Shown: positions 43,307 through 51,325, counted from the stretch's first letter. The stretch: DNA of 64,000 nucleotides from Janthinobacterium sp. (GCF_009923995.1 NZ_RFSK01000020.1:27899-91898), one strand, 5' to 3'. Translations and numbers: made by a program. The notes: a model not told the origin generated them from the sequence alone.

Positions 43307-43837
43307 ATGCTGATGGATGCAAGCCAGGCCGTTATCGTCATCGTCGACCTGCAGGGCCGCTTGATGCCGGCCATCCACGACGCCGGTGCCGTGCTGGCGC
43401 AGAACCTGCGCCTGGCCAGGATCGCCCGCCTGCTCGACGTGCCAGTGCTGGGCACGGAACAGAACCGCCAGGGCCTGGGGCCGAACGTGGAGGAGATCGC
43501 CGCCCTGTGCGAACAGACCTTGCACAAGACGCATTTCGGCGCCTGTGCCGACGGCTTGCAGGATATGCTACCCGCCGGGCGCAGGCAGATCGTCGTCACG
43601 GGCTGCGAAGCGCACGTGTGCATGCTGCAGACGGCCATCGGCCTGCTCGAGCTGGGGTATGAGGTCATCATCGCCATCGACGCCGTCGGCTCGCGCCAGG
43701 CGGCCAGCCGCGACGCGGCCCTGGCCCGCCTCGGCAAGCTGGGCGCGCAGCTGGTGACGGTGGAAATGCTGGCCTTTGAATGGTTGCGCGACTGCAAGCA
43801 TCCCCGTTTCCGCGACGTGCTGACGCTAATCAAATAG
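43307..43837 (+). CDS. Isochorismatase-family hydrolase (YcaC-like)
   Basis: 176 residues. The cysteine-hydrolase triad of the isochorismatase/nicotinamidase superfamily is intact: Asp14 (VIVDLQGRLMP), Lys74 (LHKTHFGA) and Cys100 in VTGCEAHVCMLQTA. The short form resembles YcaC and related enzymes of unknown substrate. AGGAG is 7 bases before the ATG. It follows the LysR gene by 49 bp and may be co-transcribed with it. Confidence 0.88.
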   Translation: MLMDASQAVIVIVDLQGRLMPAIHDAGAVLAQNLRLARIARLLDVPVLGTEQNRQGLGPNVEEIAALCEQTLHKTHFGACADGLQDMLPAGRRQIVVTGCEAHVCMLQTAIGLLELGYEVIIAIDAVGSRQAASRDAALARLGKLGAQLVTVEMLAFEWLRDCKHPRFRDVLTLIK

Positions 43838-43946
43838 CGGGGCCGCCCTTAATCCAGATCAAACCCATCGGCCCTCCATTTGCTAGCGTGGTAACAGCGC
43901 CGCCACTGCGAGCGGCGCCCCCGTCCACACCAGCAAGGGAGCCATC

Positions 43947-45818
43947 ATGGCCTACATCCTACGCGGCAAGCTGTGCGGCCTGATCTGCGCCGAGTGTCCT
44001 GAACCGCTGTCCCACGTCACCGTGCGCCTGTACCGCCCGCGCGAGTCGCAGAACGTCACGGCCCTGGCCGTGGCCAGCGCCAAGGAAACCTTCGCCATCC
44101 TCACGGACGAGGAAGTGCGGGCGAAAGCCCCCTACCTGCTGGCCGAGGCGAGCACGGACGAGGACGGCAACTACAGTTTCACCCTGGAAGGCGACTACCA
44201 GGGCGAGGCTGTCGAGGTGGACGTGCTGTGCCCCACCGTGCCGCACCTGAAGCCGGGGCCGAAAGACCCCGTGCCCCTGCAGTTTTCCATCACCACCGTG
44301 CAGCCCCGCTGGCGCCAGGTGGACAATGACTTCCTCGCCGTGTGGGATTATTGCCTGCCGCAGCGCTTCTGGTGCCTCGTGCGCGCCCGCTTCGGCGCCT
44401 GGACCATCTGCGGCCGCCTGCGCACCTGCGACGCGCCGCAGACGCCCATCGCCGGCGCCACCGTGCATGCCTTCGATGCGGACTGGCTACAGGACGATGC
44501 GCTGGGCGACGCCGTGACGGACGCCACGGGCCGCTTCCGCATCGACTACCTCACGGCCGACTTCACCTTGACGCCCTTCTCGCCCTTCATCAACGTGGAA
44601 TTCACCAGCGGCCCCGACGTGTATTTCACGGCGCAGCTGGGCAGCGTGACCATCCTGTCGGAAACCCAGGCCGATGGCCGCAAGCCGGGCCGCGAAAACG
44701 TGGGCCACTGCTTCTGCGTGGAATTGTGCTCGAAGGACGTCTTGCCGCCCGACGTGGAAGGCGTGCCCCACTGGCAGCAGGTGGAAGTGTTCGACATCCA
44801 CCCGTTTCCCGCGCCGGCCGGCTTCTCCGCGCAAGGCTATGCGGGCGGCGCGGGCGCCTCGTATGTGTTCGGCGGCGGCGTCACCCTGAAAGGCAACTGT
44901 CCGCTGCGCAACAGCGCCATTCCCGCCAATCCGCTGGAATACCGCTTCCTCATCGGCGAGTGGACGTGGCCCGGCGGCAGCGACGACCCGACGGCCCTGC
45001 CCACGGTGGCGCCGTCCAGCCTGGCGCCGCTCACGCAAGTGCTGGGCACGCTCGTCGGCTATGTCTTCTACACGAATGGCCTGGGCCTGGCCGACTCGGC
45101 CCAGGTGATCGTCGATGCGGGCGACCTGAAGCCGGGCGGCTGGATACGCGTCGATGGCAAGCCCGTCACGGTGGACATGCGCGACGGCACGACGGCCGTC
45201 GTCAACGTGGCGCCCAGCATCTTCCTGCGCACCTTTGATTTGCTCACCGTGAATACCCCCGCCATCACCAGCCTGCATCCGGCCAAGCTGCCGGGCGGCT
45301 TGCCCATCCTCGACGCAGGGCGCAGCCTGACGACAGCCGAGAGCGAACCCATACGCCGCTACCGCCTGGGCTTTGAAGTGCGCGACGGCAATACCCTGGC
45401 GACCGTGGCCACGGATGGGCTGGACTCCATCGTCTTCGACAATTCGCCCGTCATCGTGGCGCTGGACCTGGAAGAGCTGCGCAGCAATGCCTGCAACCCC
45501 ATCTCGGGCGGCCTCGTGCATATCCTGTACACGATCGACCATCCGCATTTGCGCTTCTTCAATATCACGATTTCCAACAACAATGGCACCCAGCACCCGC
45601 CGCCACCGCTGCCGGCCGCCAGCTTCACGCCGCCTCCGCCACCGGGCAACTATCTGTTCCGCGGCGGCGCGGGCGGCCCTCATTTGTCCGGCAACAACGG
45701 CGGTTTTCCCATCAACGTGGCCCTGGACCCGCCGTGCGCCTACCGCGTGGCCATCGCTTGGCAGACGCGGCATTACCTGGCGTCGTCGCATAGCATCGAC
45801 CGCCTCTATTGCAAATAG
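43947..45818 (+). CDS. 623-residue protein of unknown function with transthyretin-like repeats
   Basis: I do not recognise this protein as a named family. It has no signal peptide or membrane segment. Two regions near the N-terminus look like transthyretin/carboxypeptidase-regulatory beta-sandwiches: RGKLCGLICAECPEPLSHVT to STDEDGNYSFTL (about 5-75) and WTICGRLRTCDAPQTPIAGA to VTDATGRFRIDYL (about 152-200), each with a Cys pair. The later part holds a Gly-rich stretch and a proline-rich segment (HPPPPLPAASFTPPPPPG) near residue 555. Codon pattern and GC match the neighbours. AAGGGAG precedes the ATG. It stands alone between the hydrolase and a 415-bp gap. Confidence 0.75.
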   Translation: MAYILRGKLCGLICAECPEPLSHVTVRLYRPRESQNVTALAVASAKETFAILTDEEVRAKAPYLLAEASTDEDGNYSFTLEGDYQGEAVEVDVLCPTVPHLKPGPKDPVPLQFSITTVQPRWRQVDNDFLAVWDYCLPQRFWCLVRARFGAWTICGRLRTCDAPQTPIAGATVHAFDADWLQDDALGDAVTDATGRFRIDYLTADFTLTPFSPFINVEFTSGPDVYFTAQLGSVTILSETQADGRKPGRENVGHCFCVELCSKDVLPPDVEGVPHWQQVEVFDIHPFPAPAGFSAQGYAGGAGASYVFGGGVTLKGNCPLRNSAIPANPLEYRFLIGEWTWPGGSDDPTALPTVAPSSLAPLTQVLGTLVGYVFYTNGLGLADSAQVIVDAGDLKPGGWIRVDGKPVTVDMRDGTTAVVNVAPSIFLRTFDLLTVNTPAITSLHPAKLPGGLPILDAGRSLTTAESEPIRRYRLGFEVRDGNTLATVATDGLDSIVFDNSPVIVALDLEELRSNACNPISGGLVHILYTIDHPHLRFFNITISNNNGTQHPPPPLPAASFTPPPPPGNYLFRGGAGGPHLSGNNGGFPINVALDPPCAYRVAIAWQTRHYLASSHSIDRLYCK

Positions 45819-46192
45819 GAGAGTTCAGGAATGGCGCCCCCAGGCCTGCTGCGGCGTGCGCCTGCATCGGGCAGATGCGCGGCAGGGAAAGTACGGCACG
45901 GGCATCGGGGCCGGCGCGATCCGCCACACCTGCCAGAGGTGCTGGCCGCCGCAGCGCTGGCATGGACCGCGCCCGGCACGGCCGCCAGGGCGATGCCGCT
46001 GGCCAGCAGCAGAGACAGGTGCAGCGGACCATGGGCGCGCCGCCAAGGCTGGCGCCCGCCCGCGTGCACCGCTTGTCAAGCGGCTCCAGCCAGGCCAGGC
46101 TTGCGCGAACAGCCGCACCCGGACAGCGTGTCGCACGCCGGCGGAGCACGTGGCCGGCCGATTGCGTGCTTGTTTCCCGGAGCGTGAAGCGC
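45819..46192. other. 374 bp without a confident gene
   Basis: Reading frames exist on both strands, but their products are rich in Arg, Pro and Ala and do not look like folded proteins. Two are worth noting: a plus-strand frame at 45831-46187 with an AGGAG 9 bases upstream, and a minus-strand frame at 45806-46069 with a GTG start and a signal-peptide-like stretch (HLSLLLASGIALAAVPGAVH). Neither has support beyond that. A gene remnant is possible. Confidence 0.5.
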
Positions 46193-46220
46193 TAATATGC
46201 AAGAATTAACTTGCATATTA
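46193..46220. promoter_or_regulatory. Inverted repeat immediately upstream of the TPR gene
   Basis: Perfect 11-bp arms TAATATGCAAG and CTTGCATATTA with a 6-base AATTAA centre end 13 bases before the start codon. The AT-rich island contrasts with its GC-rich surroundings. It could be an operator for a dimeric regulator or a leader hairpin. No regulator gene lies beside it. Confidence 0.6.
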
Positions 46221-46233
46221 AACGAGGCTGAAA

Positions 46234-46593
46234 ATGCGTGACAAGCTGGAAAAACTGCTGGCGCAGGGGCGCGACAATGCCCTGCTGCGCTTCGGCCTGG
46301 GCGACGCCTGCCTGAAAGACGGTGACGCGGAACAAGCCGTCCTGCACCTGGCGCAAGCCACCGTGCAGCAGCCCGGCTATTCGGCGGCATGGAAACTGCT
46401 GGGCAAGGCGCTGCAGCAGCAGGGCCGGCTGGATGAAGCCGAGGCCGCCTGGACGACTGGCGTGACGGTGGCCACGCAGCAAGGCGACCTGCAAGCCGCC
46501 AGAGAAATGACGGTGTTTGCACGGCGCCTGCAAAAAGCCCGCGACAGCCAGGCGCAGGCGCCCGCCGCCACGCCCGAAGGCGCAGCCGGGTAA
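46234..46593 (+). CDS. Small TPR-repeat protein
   Basis: 119 residues, probably cytoplasmic. Two tetratricopeptide repeats are visible: ALLRFGLGDACLKDGDAEQA VLHLAQATVQQPGY (in parts) and SAAWKLLGKALQQQGRLDEA EAAWTTGVTVA. The C-terminus is a short Ala/Pro-rich tail. GAGG lies 6 bases before the ATG. Proteins of this size usually serve as adaptors; no partner can be named. The gene is convergent with the metallo-beta-lactamase gene, 17 bp apart. Confidence 0.82.
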   Translation: MRDKLEKLLAQGRDNALLRFGLGDACLKDGDAEQAVLHLAQATVQQPGYSAAWKLLGKALQQQGRLDEAEAAWTTGVTVATQQGDLQAAREMTVFARRLQKARDSQAQAPAATPEGAAG

Positions 46594-46610
46594 AGTGGAT
46601 CGGCAGAAGA

Positions 46611-47561
46611 TCAGTGGGCGTGGGGCGCGCCCTTGCCATCGGCTGGCAGCGCTTCGCCCCGCTCCTTCGCCAGCCGCTTGGACAGCAGCGCCTGCGCATT
46701 GGCCGCATAGGCGCGGCAGGCGCCGGCGTCGATCAGGGGATTGTCCGTGCCGTTGCGCCTGGCGGCCTTGCCCAGCACGTCCGTCGTGCCCGGATGCACG
46801 GGGATGATGATGTCGCATGGCAAGGCGGCCACCTTGGCGATGCTTGCGGCAAACGAAGCGGACAGGTCGGGCGAGCCATCTTTGCCCGTGTAGCGGAAAT
46901 TGCCGCTGGCATACGGGTTCAGGCTGTCCGCATACACGACGTCCAGGCAGCGCGCGCCTTCGCACGAGGTCCACGTCCACGTCGTGGCGCCTGGCGTGTG
47001 GCCCGGCGTCATGTGGGCCGTCAGCGCCAGGGGGCCCAGCCTGACGGCATCGCCGTCGCCCGCCACCGTGACCTTGGCGACCTTGGCGACATGCACGACA
47101 GGCTGGGCCTGGTACTGCGGATCATCCTTGCCGTTGGTGCCGCTTTGCAAGCCCAGGGCGCCCGACGCGCTGGCCACCACGGTGGCGCCGCTGGCACGCT
47201 GCAGCGCGGCGATACCGCCCGCATGGTCCCAGTGCGCATGGGAATTGAGGATGTATTTCACGTCCTCGATGCGGAAGCCCAGCGCCCGGATATTGGCGAT
47301 GATCAGGGGCGCCGACTGCGGCAGCGCGCCGTCGAGCAGGATGTGGCCCTGCGGGCTCGTCACCAGCACGGCGGACAGGCCGGCCGTGCCCACGTACCAG
47401 CTATTGCCATAGATATTGAAGGGCTGGACGGGCGCATTCCATTCCTTGCAACTGTCGCAATCGACAGGGGCATCCTGCAGGGGGGCGGGCGCCTTCGCCT
47501 GTACCGTGCCAGCCGACAGGGTCGCAACCGTTGCCAGCATCAACTTCGCCAATAGTGTCAT
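46611..47561 (-). CDS. blaTHIN-B: Subclass B3 metallo-beta-lactamase, THIN-B-like
   Basis: 316 residues from the ATG at 47561, which has GGAG 6 bases upstream; an ATG two codons earlier is directly adjacent to the site and less likely. A signal peptide (MTLLAKLMLATVATLSAGTV, cleavage after QA) targets the periplasm. All B3 zinc ligands are present: HAHWDH (His108, His110, Asp112, His113), His188 (GHTPG) and His256 (IPVHPGTTD). The length and N-terminal sequence agree with THIN-B of Janthinobacterium lividum as I remember it. It hydrolyses beta-lactams including carbapenems. It lies 57 bp behind the sensor gene, with a terminator in the gap. Confidence 0.95.
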   Translation of the reverse strand: MTLLAKLMLATVATLSAGTVQAKAPAPLQDAPVDCDSCKEWNAPVQPFNIYGNSWYVGTAGLSAVLVTSPQGHILLDGALPQSAPLIIANIRALGFRIEDVKYILNSHAHWDHAGGIAALQRASGATVVASASGALGLQSGTNGKDDPQYQAQPVVHVAKVAKVTVAGDGDAVRLGPLALTAHMTPGHTPGATTWTWTSCEGARCLDVVYADSLNPYASGNFRYTGKDGSPDLSASFAASIAKVAALPCDIIIPVHPGTTDVLGKAARRNGTDNPLIDAGACRAYAANAQALLSKRLAKERGEALPADGKGAPHAH

Positions 47562-47579
47562 TCTCATCTCCAGATGGGT

Positions 47580-47610
47580 AAAAAAAAAGGCGGCCGCGAC
47601 GCGGCGCGCC
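47580..47610 (-). terminator. Intrinsic terminator between sensor gene and lactamase gene
   Basis: On the minus strand a GC stem (GGCGCGCCGC, loop GTC, GCGGCCGCC; nine pairs and one bulge) is followed by nine T. It begins 9 bp after the stop of the BlaR-like gene and ends about 20 bp before the lactamase start. As placed it should limit read-through into the lactamase gene. Confidence 0.75.
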
Positions 47611-47618
47611 AGGGGGAA

Positions 47619-49364
47619 TCAGTGCATGCGGGCCGTCCAGCCGGCCAGGGTGTCGCGGATGGTGCCCGCGTCGAGCGAGCGCCGCTGTGCGCCATCCGCG
47701 TCCAGCAGGACGACGGTGACGTTCCTGCCGCCGCTGCGCATGCGCATGGTCAGGCAACTGCCCGCCGCGTGGCTGCTGCCCGTCTTGGACAGCAAGATAT
47801 CCCAGCCCTCGCCGCCCACGAGCGGATTGGTGTTGCGCAAGGTGCGCCATTTGCCATCGACGGCCACGCTGGCCTGCGGGTGGCTGGTGATGCGGGCAAT
47901 GTCCGGGTAGCGCGCGGCGGCCGCCACGATCTTCGCCACTTCGGTGGCGGTGGAGGTATTGCCCGCGGAACTGCCGACGGGTTCCGTCAGGGTGGTGCGG
48001 GTCAGGCCCAGGCCCCGTATCTTCGCCTGCAGGGCCTGGACAAAGGCCGCATTGCCGCCCGGATAAGTGCGCGCCAGTGCCGCGGCGGCGCGGTTCTCGG
48101 ATGGCAGCAGGGCCAGCTGCAGCAGCACGCCGCGCGGCACGGCGACGCCGTCGGCCAGCAAGCCGTGGCGCTGCATCGACGCATTGCCATCGGCGCGCAC
48201 GATGCGCAGCTTTTCCTGCGGATCGAGTCCCGCGTCGAGCACGACCATGGCCGTCATCAGCTTGGTAATCGAGGCGATCGGCACGACGGCATCGGCATCC
48301 TTGGCCATCAGTATCTTGCCGCCCTCGTCCAGCACCAGCATGTGCCGGGCGCTCACGGGCAGGTCCAGCATCGCGGCCGTGGCATCGGCCATCACCGCCG
48401 CGGACGGCGTGCCCTTGCCCTGCGTCTGCAGCAGCAAGGTGGCGCAGGCCAGCAGCAAGGCGGGCACGGCCAGTTTCCAGCCCGTGGCAGCGGGCGCCGG
48501 TGCCATCAGGCGGCGGATGCGGGCCAGCAGCGCGCCGCCCCGGGCCGACATCAGCAGGCCGGGCTGCCGCGCGCTGGACGCCTGCAGGGACAAGGCGTGC
48601 AGGGCCGTGGCCAGCTGCTGCGGGTCCTGCAGCGCCTGCGCGGCCAGCGCATCGGCCACCTGTTCCCGCTCAGCCCGCATGCGCGCCGACAGCCACCAGA
48701 CGACGGGATGGAAGAACAGCAGCGCCTCGGCCACGCTTTGCAGCAGGTTGACGAGGTAATCCCAGCGCCGCACGTGGGCCAGCTCATGCGCCAGCAAGGC
48801 TTCGACCAGCGCCACGGGCATGCCGCTCAGCAAGGAGACGGGCAGCAGGACGACGGGGCGCCAGAATCCCAGGGTCACGGGACTGCCCAGTCCCGCATGC
48901 AGCTTGAGCGGCAGCGGCTGGCGCAAGCCCATGCGCAGCGCCAGGGCATCGAGGCGCGCCTGCCAGAGAGCCGGGGCCGCCACGGCCTGACGCCGCAGCC
49001 TGCCGACCCAGGCCAGGCCCAGGCACAGTCGCAAGCTCATCAGGCCGACGCCGGCGCTCCAGGCCAGCACCAGCGCGGGCAGCCAGGCCTGCATCTCGTG
49101 CCGCCACGGCGGCGGCGCCATGGCCGGAAACGGCCCGGACGCGGTGGCGCCATCCAGCAGCAGGGCCAGCAGATGGGCGGCGGGCAAGCCCAGACACAGC
49201 AGCAGCGCCAGCGCGCACAGCGCATAGCGCCAGCGCGCATCCGCCTCGCGCAGCAGCCACAGCCCTGCGGCGGCGGCCCCGCCGATGAGCAGGCCCTGCC
49301 AGACGAAATACAGCAACACCCAGCCCAGCGCGGGCAGGAACAGGTCCGAGACGGGCAGGCTCAT
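47619..49364 (-). CDS. blaR1: BlaR1-like M56 metallopeptidase fused to an S11 (PBP7-type) sensor domain
   Basis: 581 residues. Hydrophobic segments at about 8-37, 45-71 and 93-120 and again at 297-313 frame an M56 peptidase with HELAH at 193-197 and EREQVAD at 232-238. After the last membrane segment comes a periplasmic domain (about 330-581) with the penicillin-recognising motifs SITK (365-368), SEN (422-424) and KTG (527-529) in the arrangement of D-alanyl-D-alanine endopeptidases (peptidase S11). Classical BlaR1 proteins carry a class D lactamase-like sensor here. All motifs of both halves are intact. The start overlaps blaI by 4 bp. It probably senses beta-lactams and cleaves BlaI. Confidence 0.92.
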   Translation of the reverse strand: MSLPVSDLFLPALGWVLLYFVWQGLLIGGAAAAGLWLLREADARWRYALCALALLLCLGLPAAHLLALLLDGATASGPFPAMAPPPWRHEMQAWLPALVLAWSAGVGLMSLRLCLGLAWVGRLRRQAVAAPALWQARLDALALRMGLRQPLPLKLHAGLGSPVTLGFWRPVVLLPVSLLSGMPVALVEALLAHELAHVRRWDYLVNLLQSVAEALLFFHPVVWWLSARMRAEREQVADALAAQALQDPQQLATALHALSLQASSARQPGLLMSARGGALLARIRRLMAPAPAATGWKLAVPALLLACATLLLQTQGKGTPSAAVMADATAAMLDLPVSARHMLVLDEGGKILMAKDADAVVPIASITKLMTAMVVLDAGLDPQEKLRIVRADGNASMQRHGLLADGVAVPRGVLLQLALLPSENRAAAALARTYPGGNAAFVQALQAKIRGLGLTRTTLTEPVGSSAGNTSTATEVAKIVAAAARYPDIARITSHPQASVAVDGKWRTLRNTNPLVGGEGWDILLSKTGSSHAAGSCLTMRMRSGGRNVTVVLLDADGAQRRSLDAGTIRDTLAGWTARMH

Positions 49365-49765
49365 GGCTGGCCGCCGTCCTTGCCGCTGTGGCCGCCACGC
49401 AAGATGTTTTCAATTTCCAGGCGCTCCGCGTCGCTCACGTGCTCGCGCAGCGCCGTCAGCACGAGGGCCTTGCCGGAACCGGAAAACACCTTGCCGATCA
49501 AGTCCTTGAGCAAACTGGTCTGCAGTTTTTCCTGCGCCTCGACGGCTGCATACAGCTGCGGGCGCTGGCTTTCATCGCGGCTCAGCAGGCCTTTGCTATG
49601 CATCAGCTGCAACTGGCGCAGCACGGTGGCATAGCTGGCGTCGGCACGCTCCGCGGCCAGGGCGTCATACACGGCGCGGGCATCGGAAGGACCGCGGCGC
49701 CACAGGATGCGCAGCAGGTCCAGTTCGGCGGCCGTGGGATGGGGAGTGGAGGTATTTTTTAACAT
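49361..49765 (-). CDS. blaI: BlaI/MecI-family repressor
   Basis: 134 residues. The BlaI winged helix (TAAELDLLRILWRRGPSDAR, YDALAAERADASYATVLRQL, MHSKGLLSRDE) is followed by a dimerisation region (LLKDLIGKVFSGSGKALVLT, HVSDAERLEIENILR). In BlaI/MecI a peptide bond in this C-terminal region is cut after BlaR1 activation, which relieves repression. It is the first gene of the operon and overlaps the BlaR1-like gene by 4 bp. A triple CTAG operator directly upstream indicates autoregulation. Confidence 0.94.
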   Translation of the reverse strand: MLKNTSTPHPTAAELDLLRILWRRGPSDARAVYDALAAERADASYATVLRQLQLMHSKGLLSRDESQRPQLYAAVEAQEKLQTSLLKDLIGKVFSGSGKALVLTALREHVSDAERLEIENILRGGHSGKDGGQP

Positions 49766-49768
49766 GAC

Positions 49769-49802
49769 GCTAGAATACCGATTCTAGAACTTCATGTCTA
49801 GA
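49769..49802. promoter_or_regulatory. BlaI operator with three CTAG boxes at 14-bp spacing
   Basis: The boxes GCTAGA (49769-49774), TCTAGA (49783-49788) and TCTAGA (49797-49802) have CTAG cores at 49770, 49784 and 49798, exactly 14 bp apart. The first two form a perfect 7-bp inverted repeat, CTAGAAT / ATTCTAG. The array begins 4 bp upstream of the blaI start codon, where bound repressor would block the promoter. Confidence 0.78.
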
Positions 49803-49828
49803 ACTTTTTTTCTATACTACGCAGGCGG

Positions 49829-51325
49829 CTAGAAATCGCGCAAGCCGTCGAACACGGCATACAAGGCCGCCGCATCGGGCAACTGCGCCTGCGTCAGCAC
49901 CTGCTCCAGCGCCACGTAGATTTCATCGCGCTCCACCGTTTCGATGATGCTGGAACGCCGTTCGATCTGGTTGAACACGGCGACGTAGTCCGCGACCATC
50001 GCTTGCGCCATGGCTTGCACCGCGCCGGAATCGCTCACCCCGTCAAGGGTGCGCGCCGTGGCCAGCAGCTTTTTATACGCCTGCGCGGCCTTCCTGGCAT
50101 ACGCCGCCGGGATGTGCTCGCGGCCATCCCAGTCGCGGAAGGGGTTGTCCAGGTTTTCCGCCAGCCACTCGGGCTTGCGCGGCCGCGTCACCGACAGGTT
50201 CAAGCCCAGCGCCGCCGCCTTTTTATAGCTGGCCTTGATGGCCTTGGCCGCATCGGCCGGCAGGCTGGCCAGGTACAGGCTGGACAAAGCAGGCAACTGC
50301 GCCGGCGCCGGAAAGTCGTCAGGGCCGTAGCCGAACAGTTCATGCGCGGTGAACTCCTGCAAGCGGGCCAAGGCGGCGATGCTGCCCACGTTCGACGCCA
50401 GCCCGGGCTTGCCCCACACGGTCAGGTCAGTCAGCCAGGGGAAACGCTGCGCCACCACGTCGAAATCCACGGCCGGCATGGCACTCAGCGACAAGTGCGT
50501 CAATTCATCGAGGCCGTGAAATGGCGCCAGGGCGCCGCTACACTGCAGGCGCAGGAAGCGCCCTGCATGCGGGTCGTCGATATGCAGCGATGGCGACGGC
50601 GCGCCATTCAGTATCAGGGTGCTCAAGCCCTCGTTCAGGCGCAGCGATCGCAGGCCGTCGGCATGCACGATGAGGCGGCCGACATTGCTGTTGCTTAAGT
50701 CGAGTTCGCTCACCGTCGATGACTGCCACTGCACTTCGCTGATAATCGGATTGCCGTTGATATAGGCGGCCAGCGCCGCGCTGCCGTGGCGCGTTTCGAT
50801 CGCCGTCAGGCAAGGCAGCTGGTCCAGTTCGGACAGGTCGCCGAGCGCCTGCAGGATGCTGTCGCCGATGCGGCTCGTATTCTGGCGCAAGGACTGGCCG
50901 CCGATGCGCACTTCCTCGCTCGATGCCGCCTTGAAACGCTGGCGCCTGGCCGGGTCGACCTGCTCCCAGCGGCGCTGGCGCCACACGCTGTCGCCCATGT
51001 GCCAGCCGCCGCTGTAGCTCTTCACTTGCGTGTCCACCAGGGGCGCGATATTGGCCACCAAGGTGTAAGCCCGCGGCACCCTGGCATTGACGAAACTGTG
51101 GTCGTGGCGGCGGTTCCAGAAATAGTAATCGCATACCAGGGGGCGCATCGCTTGCACGGCCGCCGCATCGGGCAAGGCGTCGCCCGTCCAGTCCAGCTCC
51201 AGGACGGCGGCCAGCGGCGCTCTGCCGGACGAAGAATCATCCTCGATGGCGGTGACCTGGCAAGCCACATACTGCTGCAGCCTGGACGAAAACACGCTGT
51301 AAATATCTCCAACCTTGGCAAGCAC
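49829..51325 (-). CDS. Protein with leucine-rich-repeat-like region, function unknown
   Basis: 498 residues from a GTG at 51325 with AAGGA 6 bases upstream; an upstream in-frame TTG start is rejected for lack of a site. No signal peptide is seen. The N-terminal part (KVGDIYSVFSSRLQQYVACQ, YYFWNRRHDHSFVNARVPR) has the look of an immunity- or SMI1-like domain, and the middle has irregular LRR-like repeats (STVSELDLSNSNVGRLIVH, LRSLRLNEGLSTLILNG, LDELTHLSLSAMPAV, LPALSSLYLASLP). A helical C-terminus follows. I cannot name the family. Its 3' end is 63 bp from blaI, upstream of that promoter. Confidence 0.75.
   Translation of the reverse strand: MLAKVGDIYSVFSSRLQQYVACQVTAIEDDSSSGRAPLAAVLELDWTGDALPDAAAVQAMRPLVCDYYFWNRRHDHSFVNARVPRAYTLVANIAPLVDTQVKSYSGGWHMGDSVWRQRRWEQVDPARRQRFKAASSEEVRIGGQSLRQNTSRIGDSILQALGDLSELDQLPCLTAIETRHGSAALAAYINGNPIISEVQWQSSTVSELDLSNSNVGRLIVHADGLRSLRLNEGLSTLILNGAPSPSLHIDDPHAGRFLRLQCSGALAPFHGLDELTHLSLSAMPAVDFDVVAQRFPWLTDLTVWGKPGLASNVGSIAALARLQEFTAHELFGYGPDDFPAPAQLPALSSLYLASLPADAAKAIKASYKKAAALGLNLSVTRPRKPEWLAENLDNPFRDWDGREHIPAAYARKAAQAYKKLLATARTLDGVSDSGAVQAMAQAMVADYVAVFNQIERRSSIIETVERDEIYVALEQVLTQAQLPDAAALYAVFDGLRDF

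Noticed and set aside
45831..46187. A 118-codon plus-strand frame with a possible ribosome binding site
   Set aside because: The product is Arg/Pro/Ala-rich without predicted fold and there is no independent support; listed only under the gap entry.
47574..49634. A 686-codon plus-strand open frame opposite the bla genes
   Set aside because: The minus strand encodes all catalytic motifs of BlaR1-like, BlaI and lactamase proteins. The frame is a GC-bias shadow.
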